Position numbers and translations under genes: made by a program. A DNA stretch of 25,882 nucleotides from PNC22 sp035654175 (GTDB lineage: Bacteria > Planctomycetota > Phycisphaerae > Phycisphaerales > UBA1924), in contig DASRXL010000229.1 in assembly GCA_035654175.1 (NCBI GenBank), positions 1 to 25,882 on the forward strand. Direction: 5' to 3'. Shown piece by piece: positions 20,954-25,882 of the stretch. The stretch's first letter is position 1, and every line of letters begins with the position of its first letter. The notes below the pieces were generated by a model, which saw only the letters and a list, made by a program, of their open reading frames with translations, searched no databases and was not told the origin of the DNA.

Positions 20954-23104
20954 TCACGCTTCGTCGAGAGTGATCGGGATCTGATTCGGCGGTCCGACGA
21001 GCACGGTGATGGTGTCGCCGCCGATCCCCGTCGCGCGAGCGGTGGAGCCGTCGAGCAGCACGAGGATCTCCGCCGCCCTGAGCGGCCGCCGCCGCTTGCC
21101 GTCGGAGTGCTTCACCCAGACCCGGACGTGGTTGCCCTCGCGCTGCGCGGCGTACGTCGTGAAGAGGTATTCACCCTCGCGGTACGCGAAGCCCTCACCC
21201 GCATCCTCGAAGAGACACCCCTCGGCGTATCCGTGTTCATCGAGGTTCACCACGAGCGTGATTGGGTCGAGCGGGCGCTCGCCGGTGTGCTGCATGATGG
21301 GGCCCAGCGGGAGGATGGCCCCCGCGCGGAGGTAGAGCTCGGGCAGGGCCGGATCGGACTGGGCCGCGGGCTCGAAGCGCCGCCAGCTCCCGGCGGGCAT
21401 GGGCGACGTGCAGGTGTTGTCGGGGGTCACGCCGGCGCGGACCAGGACGTCGCTCCCGAGGAGGAACGAGTCTTCGGAGCCGCGCAGGTCCGGGTCGGCG
21501 GGGTCGGCGAAGAACAGGGGGCGCATGGGCGGCAGGCCGGTGAGCTCCGCCTCGCGGAAGAGCGTGTAGAAATAAGGAAGCAGCCGGTAGCGGCGCTCGA
21601 GCGCCAGGCGGCAGGCGTGCTCGCAGGCGAAGCCGAAGCTCCAGGGCTCGTGCCGGCCGGTGCCCTTGTCGGAATGGGCGCGGGCGAAGGGCAGGAGCGA
21701 GCCGATGCCCATCCAGCGGGCGAAGAGCTGCGCGTCCGCGTCGCCGGCGAAGCCGCCGATGTCGCACCCGGCGAGGGGCTGCCCGGAGAGGCCCAGGTTG
21801 AGCATCATGGGGATCGTCCAGGCGAGGTGGTCCCAGGTGCTCGCCGAATCGCCTGTCCAGCACGCCGCGTATCGGTGGCCCCCGAGAAAGTTCGACCGGC
21901 TGAGGACGAATGGGCGGTGGTCGGGACGCTCGCGCACAAGACCCTCGAAGGTGGCGCGGGCCATCTGCATGCCGTAGATGTTGTGATAGCGGGCGTGGTC
22001 GCCGGGGCCGCCGAGGTCGGGGTCGGCGGCGTGGCGGCAGTCGGCGGGAATCGTCCGGCCAGGGCCGTCGAAGACCGAGGGCTCGTTCATGTCGTTCCAG
22101 ACGCCGTCGGCGCCGGCGCGGACGAACTCGCCGGTGAGGTCCCCCCACCACGCGCGGGCGGCGGAGCTGGTGAAGTCGGGGAACGCGCAGCGCCCGGGCC
22201 AGACGTCGCCCTCGAACACCTGGCCGTCGGCGCGCTTGATGAAGCGGTCGCGCACGGCGCCCTCGGCGTATGCGCCGTAGGCGGGGTCGATCTTCACGGC
22301 GGGATCGATGATCCAGACGGTCCGGAATCCCCTGTCTCGGAGGCGGGACATCAAGCGCTGCGGATCCGGGAACGCCGCGGGATCGAAGGTGAAGCTGCGC
22401 GCCCCGTGCATGTAGTCGATATCGAGCCAGAGTGTGTCGCAGGGGATCCAGCGGTTGCGGAACTCCTCAGCGACGGCGAGCAGCTCCTGCTCGGTCGAGT
22501 AGGAGTAGCGGCACTGATGGAAGCCGAGGGCCCACCGGGGCGGCAGGGGCATTGTCCCGATCAGGTCGCCCAGTTCGCCGAGCACCGCCGCGGGAGAGTC
22601 GCCCTCGAGGACGTAGACCTCGGGGGGTGGTCCGTCGGCCGCGGCCTCGATGTGCTCGCCGAGCGCGATCTCGCACCGGTAGGTGGTGTCGACCAGCACG
22701 CCGAAGGCGGTGCCGTCGTCGCGGAGCGCGAGCACCCACGGGTGCGCCTGGTAGAGGCTGGGGGTGCGGATGTCGTAGCCGAAGGAGTCGGTGTTCCAAA
22801 GGACCGCCTTCTGCCCGTTGCGCCGGAGCGGGCCGGCGACCTCACCGGTGCCGTAGAAGCTCGTATCGCGCGGGCAGCGGACGCGGACCAGCGAGCGCCC
22901 GGCGTGGTCGCGGGCGAACTCGGGCTGGAGCGGCGCGGGGCGCTCGACGGGCACGTCGAGCAGGCGGGCGACGATCGCCGGGGACCTCGGGGCGGGTCCG
23001 AGAGCGCGCGGGTCGCGGAATCGGACCGTTCGCGGGAGCACGCGCACAGGGGCGCTGTCGCGGGCCCAATCCGTGGCCGGGGGGGATTCCTTCCGTCCGA
23101 TCAT
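20954..23104 (-). CDS. Alpha-glucosidase, glycoside hydrolase family 31
   Basis: 716 residues from the ATG ending at 23104; a TTG three codons upstream is less likely. No signal peptide is visible, so it is probably cytoplasmic. The N-terminal beta domain (FYGTGEVAGPLRRNGQKAVL, WNTDSFGYD) is followed by the barrel: PPRWALGFHQCRYSYSTEQE, DTLWLDIDYMHGARSFTFDP, the nucleophile aspartate (about 338) in DGVWNDMNEPSVF, and the acid/base aspartate (about 419) in WTGDSAS, then GCDIGGFAGD. These are complete GH31 signatures, and the length suits bacterial alpha-glucosidases that cleave terminal alpha-linked glucose from oligosaccharides. It lies upstream of the FG-GAP gene on the same strand, but that gene has its own promoter. 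Confidence 0.94.
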   Translation of the reverse strand: MIGRKESPPATDWARDSAPVRVLPRTVRFRDPRALGPAPRSPAIVARLLDVPVERPAPLQPEFARDHAGRSLVRVRCPRDTSFYGTGEVAGPLRRNGQKAVLWNTDSFGYDIRTPSLYQAHPWVLALRDDGTAFGVLVDTTYRCEIALGEHIEAAADGPPPEVYVLEGDSPAAVLGELGDLIGTMPLPPRWALGFHQCRYSYSTEQELLAVAEEFRNRWIPCDTLWLDIDYMHGARSFTFDPAAFPDPQRLMSRLRDRGFRTVWIIDPAVKIDPAYGAYAEGAVRDRFIKRADGQVFEGDVWPGRCAFPDFTSSAARAWWGDLTGEFVRAGADGVWNDMNEPSVFDGPGRTIPADCRHAADPDLGGPGDHARYHNIYGMQMARATFEGLVRERPDHRPFVLSRSNFLGGHRYAACWTGDSASTWDHLAWTIPMMLNLGLSGQPLAGCDIGGFAGDADAQLFARWMGIGSLLPFARAHSDKGTGRHEPWSFGFACEHACRLALERRYRLLPYFYTLFREAELTGLPPMRPLFFADPADPDLRGSEDSFLLGSDVLVRAGVTPDNTCTSPMPAGSWRRFEPAAQSDPALPELYLRAGAILPLGPIMQHTGERPLDPITLVVNLDEHGYAEGCLFEDAGEGFAYREGEYLFTTYAAQREGNHVRVWVKHSDGKRRRPLRAAEILVLLDGSTARATGIGGDTITVLVGPPNQIPITLDEA

Positions 23105-23237
23105 GTCGTGCAAGGTGGGGGCCTCACGAGGGGAACGTCGGGGTTCCCGGGAGCCGGCAGCTTACCGGCCGCAGAGGGAATACGCGAGGGAAAGCGGTGT
23201 GTTCCGGCGACGGAATCGACGGGCCCGGAGCCCGCGG

Positions 23238-23261
23238 CCGCGCCGCGAACTGGCGGCGCGG
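23238..23261. other. Hairpin in the divergent intergenic region
   Basis: CCGCGCCGC (23238-23246) pairs perfectly with GCGGCGCGG (23253-23261) around a 6-base loop. It lies in the 212-bp gap between the divergent alpha-glucosidase and DUF4240 genes. No convincing promoter hexamers were found in the gap. Confidence 0.4.
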
Positions 23262-23316
23262 ACCGTCCTGCAAGGTTCGGTTTGCTGTCGTCATACGCGA
23301 TGACACGTATTGGGGC

Positions 23317-23990
23317 ATGATCGGCCGGAGCCGCGCGGGGGGACTGCTCGCGCGCCTGCTCCGACGCGGTGGCGATGAAGCTCGGGAGAGGCAACTCGGC
23401 GCGCTCCCGGCCGAGCTCGGCCGGATGGCGGCCGAGGAGAGTACAGCATTCAAGATTCGGCTCGAAGAGCAGATGGACCGGGCCAATCCCTGGGAGCTCT
23501 GGGGGGCCGCGTACGTGGTGTGCGCCGGGTGCAGCGACGACGGTTTCGAGTCCTTCCGGGCCCAGCTCATCGCGCAGGGGCGGGCGTGTTCGCGCGGGCG
23601 CTCGCGGACCCGGAGAGCCTGAGCGAGCTGCGGGTGGCCGAACCGGAGGAAGATTGCGGGTTCGAGGCCGTGCTCTTTCTGCCGGCGGAGGCCTACTGGG
23701 GGAAGACGGTCCAGGATCTCTACGACGCGCTGCCCGAGCGGGCCGGGGCGCCCGGGCCACGGGGGGAGCCGTTCGACGAGGACGCGGTCTTCGAGCAGTA
23801 TCCGCGGCTCGGGCGAGGTGGGGCGACTGAGGGTCCCGCGCCGAGCTCCGGGGGAACCGGCCAGTCGGCTTGGCCATCTGGCTCGGGAATGCCGGGCGGG
23901 CGCAACGCTATCGGGCTCATACCGAGGTCGGCCCCGAATTGCGACCCCGCAACACGGATGTGGCGCAGGTGCGCGGCGGGGCGCGCGTGA
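23317..23990 (+). pseudogene. DUF4240 protein gene interrupted by a frameshift
   Basis: The first frame (ATG at 23317) reads a DUF4240 start: EESTAFKIRLEEQMDRANPW, ELWGAAYVVCAGCSDDGFES, FRAQLIAQG, and then loses the pattern. From about 23585 the -1 frame continues it exactly: GVFARALADPESLSELRVAE, then AYWGKTVQDLYDALPE and AVFEQYPRL. Normally these form one uninterrupted ~170-residue domain (W.LWgAAYi..gGCSDDgF..FR.wLI.qGr.vfe.Al.dPdsLa). The change is a single-base loss within CAGGGGCGGGCGTGTTC (23574-23590). The shifted frame runs on past the domain to a TGA at 23988. Either the gene is dead or the base was lost in assembly. Function of DUF4240 is unknown. Confidence 0.8.
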
Positions 23991-24029
23991 TACAGTGGAA
24001 CCATCGGCCCGGGGCCGCGGGAGGCGACG

Positions 24030-25478
24030 ATGTTCCTGAGGATGCTCTACGACGATCACCTGGCGCAGGCGGCGTACGTGATCGGCTGCCAGCGAACGGG
24101 CGAGGCGATCGTCATCGACCCCGAGCGGGACGTGGACCGGTACATCGAGCTGGCGCAGGCCAACGGACTGCGGATCGTCGCGGCGACCGAGACGCACATC
24201 CACGCCGACTTCCTCTCGGGCACACGGGAGCTGGCCGAGCGGGTCGGGGCGCGGGTCTACCTCTCCGGCGAGGGCGGGTCGGAGTGGTCGTACGGTTGGC
24301 TCGACAAGAAGGCCGGCGGCGGGCGGTACGACGCGGTGCTGCTGAAGAACGGCGACACGTTCCGGATCGGGAACATCGAGCTGCGGGCGGTGCACACACC
24401 CGGGCACACTCCCGAGCATGTCATGTTCATCGTGACGGACCTGGGCGGCGGGGCGACCGAGCCGATGGGGATCGCGACGGGGGACTTCGTGTTCGTCGGC
24501 GACCTGGGGCGGCCGGACCTGCTGGAGTCGGCCGCGGGGGAGCATGGCGTGAAGGAGGGCTTCGCGCGGACGCTCAACGCGAGCGCGGTGAAGTTCCTGG
24601 AGCTGCCGGACTACCTGCAGGTGTGGCCGGCGCACGGGGCGGGGAGCGCGTGCGGCAAGGCGCTGGGGGCGGTGCCGAGCAGCACCGTGGGCTATGAGCG
24701 GAAGTTCAATTCCTCGCTGCGCCTCGCGGGCAAGGAGCAGGACTTCGTGAGCTTCATCCTGAGCGGGCAGCCGGCGCCGCCGCTGTACTTCGCGCGGATG
24801 AAGCGGGAGAACCGGGACGGCGTGCCGCTGCTGGGCGAGCTGCCGCGCCCGCGCCGGATCGCGGGGGCGGAGCTGGCGGTGCTCGACGGGCGGCAGGTCG
24901 CGATCGTGGACACGCGCCCGTGGCCGGCGTTCCGGGACGGGCACGTGCCGGGGTCGCTGTGGGCGCCGATCGGGACGCAGTTCCCGATGGTGACGGGCAG
25001 CTACATCGAGCCGGACGAGGAGATCGTGCTCGTCTGCGAGCCGGAGCAGGCGGAGATGCTGGTGCGCGACCTCGTGCGCATCGGGCTCGATCGGGTGGTC
25101 GGGTTCGGCGCGCCGAGCGACGTCTCCGGGGCCGCGCACCTGGAGCGGACGCCGGAGATCTCGGCGGTGGAGTTCGCCGACCGGATGCGCGGTCAGGCGC
25201 CGTTCGTTCTCGACGCCCGGAACGAGCACGAGCACGCCGAGGGCGGCATCGAGGGCGCGATGAATATCGCGCACACCCGCCTGGCGCCGCGGATCGGCGA
25301 GCTGCCCAAGGCCCGGCCGATCGTGTGCCACTGCCGCAGCGGCGTGCGATCGGGCGCGGCGACGGCGTATCTGCGTCGCGAGGGGTACGACGTCACCAAT
25401 CTGGCGGGCGGGTTTCTGGCGTGGGAGCGGGCGGGGGGTGAGGTTGTGAAGCCCGGAGCGGAGGCCGCGGCGCGCTGA
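24030..25478 (+). CDS. CstB-like persulfide dioxygenase with two rhodanese domains
   Basis: 482 residues. GGGAGG lies 5 bases before the ATG. Domain 1 (1-245) is a metallo-beta-lactamase fold of the ETHE1 type, with THIHADF (His56, His58, Asp60), HTPGHTPEH (His126 region), GDLGRPDLL (Asp158) and PAHGAGSACGK (His202), the mononuclear iron site of persulfide dioxygenases. Domain 2 (about 280-365) is a rhodanese-like fold (VAIVDTRPWPAFRDGHVPGS) lacking a normal active-site loop. Domain 3 (about 378-475) is an active rhodanese with CRSGVRS (Cys435). The order dioxygenase, pseudo-rhodanese, rhodanese is that of CstB from Staphylococcus aureus, which oxidises persulfides and yields thiosulfate. The following TauE/SafE gene fits a sulfide-detoxification unit. 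Confidence 0.88.
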   Translation: MFLRMLYDDHLAQAAYVIGCQRTGEAIVIDPERDVDRYIELAQANGLRIVAATETHIHADFLSGTRELAERVGARVYLSGEGGSEWSYGWLDKKAGGGRYDAVLLKNGDTFRIGNIELRAVHTPGHTPEHVMFIVTDLGGGATEPMGIATGDFVFVGDLGRPDLLESAAGEHGVKEGFARTLNASAVKFLELPDYLQVWPAHGAGSACGKALGAVPSSTVGYERKFNSSLRLAGKEQDFVSFILSGQPAPPLYFARMKRENRDGVPLLGELPRPRRIAGAELAVLDGRQVAIVDTRPWPAFRDGHVPGSLWAPIGTQFPMVTGSYIEPDEEIVLVCEPEQAEMLVRDLVRIGLDRVVGFGAPSDVSGAAHLERTPEISAVEFADRMRGQAPFVLDARNEHEHAEGGIEGAMNIAHTRLAPRIGELPKARPIVCHCRSGVRSGAATAYLRREGYDVTNLAGGFLAWERAGGEVVKPGAEAAAR

Positions 25479-25536
25479 TCCCGTTCGCGCTCCGGCGCCG
25501 CATCACGCCCGCTCGACGCGCACGCTGGAGCCATCG

Positions 25537-25882
25537 GTGGTCTACGCCTTCATCGGAGCGGTGCTGATCGGCGTCAGCCTCGGGCTGCTCGGCTCGGGCG
25601 GATCGATTCTGACGGTGCCGGTGCTCGTCTATCTCCTGCACCGGCCGGAAAAGGCGGCGATCGCGGAGAGCCTGGCGATCGTGGGCGGGATCGCGCTGAT
25701 CGGCGTCGCGCAGTACGCCTGGCGCCGGCAGACCCGCTGGGCGTATGTGCTCGCGTTCGGCGTGCCCGGGATGGGTGGGGCGTTCCTCGGCGCGCTCGCG
25801 GCCCGGCAGGTCTCGGGGGCCCTGCAACTGGCGGTGTTCGCGCTGGTGATGCTCGCGGCGGCCTGGGCGATGCTTCGCGGCG
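25537..25882 (+). CDS. TauE/SafE family anion (sulfite) exporter, 3' partial
   Basis: 115 residues visible, cut by the window end. The start is a GTG at 25537 with GGAG 6 bases upstream. The sequence begins with a transmembrane helix containing the family glycine motif (GVSLGLLGSGGSILTVPVLV), followed by KAAIAESLAIVGGIALIGVA and further helices, the pattern of the first half of TauE/SafE permeases. These export sulfite, sulfoacetate or related anions. It is 58 bases downstream of the CstB-like gene on the same strand, and TauE also accompanies CstB in the S. aureus cst operon, so export of sulfite or thiosulfate-related products is the likely role. Confidence 0.88.
   Translation, partial: MVYAFIGAVLIGVSLGLLGSGGSILTVPVLVYLLHRPEKAAIAESLAIVGGIALIGVAQYAWRRQTRWAYVLAFGVPGMGGAFLGALAARQVSGALQLAVFALVMLAAAWAMLRG

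Noticed and set aside
23282..23310. Sigma-70 promoter before the DUF4240 gene (TTGCTG with CGTATT-like -10)
   Set aside because: The -10 match is poor and no second feature supports it.
20699..23320. Open frame of 873 codons on the plus strand opposite the alpha-glucosidase
   Set aside because: No conserved motif; the minus strand carries full GH31 signatures.

Overview
The window is very GC-rich bacterial chromosome, most likely from the Planctomycetota, class Phycisphaerae. Pointers to that lineage are two secreted proteins ending in a planctomycete-type, dockerin-like 'GC' tag (CPAD...NGDG...DTRDV...NAGC), a Ser/Thr kinase with a helical repeat tail, a DUF3299-type protein, a DUF5117-type metalloprotease, and many short dispersed intergenic repeats. 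The lineage is inferred from gene content. No rRNA is present, and I see no phage, IS element or CRISPR array.

Layout. 1-1471 (+): C-terminal part of a Ser/Thr kinase cut by the window edge. 1524-4216 (-): a compact group of a membrane-anchored PIN-TRAM protein, a YciI-like protein and a DUF3299-like protein. 4273-4386 (+): an unannotated-looking small SRP RNA (ffs) with an atypical apical loop. 4524-6817 (+): an ABC-2 type exporter (ATPase plus permease), the two genes separated by an imperfect inverted repeat. 6975-7676 (-): remnant of a beta-helix surface protein in less GC-rich DNA. 7780-8898 (+): secreted LVIVD beta-propeller with GC tag. 9152-9691 (+): small unknown protein. 9833-12571 (+): large secreted zinc metalloprotease with a clear terminator. 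12731-15016 (+): dnaX, with an apparent programmed -1 frameshift separating gamma-like and tau forms, then ybaB. 15055-15810 (+): NUDIX-like protein. 15856-16194 (-): double zinc-ribbon protein. 16277-18118 (-): MsbA-like ABC exporter, divergent from a family 2 glycosyltransferase at 18211-19320 (+). 19443-20714 (-): secreted FG-GAP/VCBS protein with GC tag, preceded by an excellent sigma-54 promoter match. 20954-23104 (-): GH31 alpha-glucosidase. 23317-23990 (+): frameshifted DUF4240 gene. 24030-25882 (+): CstB-like persulfide dioxygenase/rhodanese followed by a TauE/SafE exporter cut by the window edge, a plausible sulfide-detoxification unit.

Most genes are ordinary housekeeping or accessory functions. 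The signals that deserve attention lie between or inside them: (i) the dnaX A7 slippery site, arranged opposite to E. coli, so that the zero frame stops and the shifted frame encodes tau, in a DnaX that also lacks its zinc-binding cysteines; (ii) the SRP RNA with a non-GGAA loop; (iii) a sigma-54 promoter with upstream palindromes in front of a secreted tag-bearing protein; (iv) several families of intergenic repeats, including long imperfect inverted repeats that begin at or just after stop codons. Two apparent frameshifts in one window (dnaX and DUF4240) mean that assembly indels must be excluded before either is interpreted.
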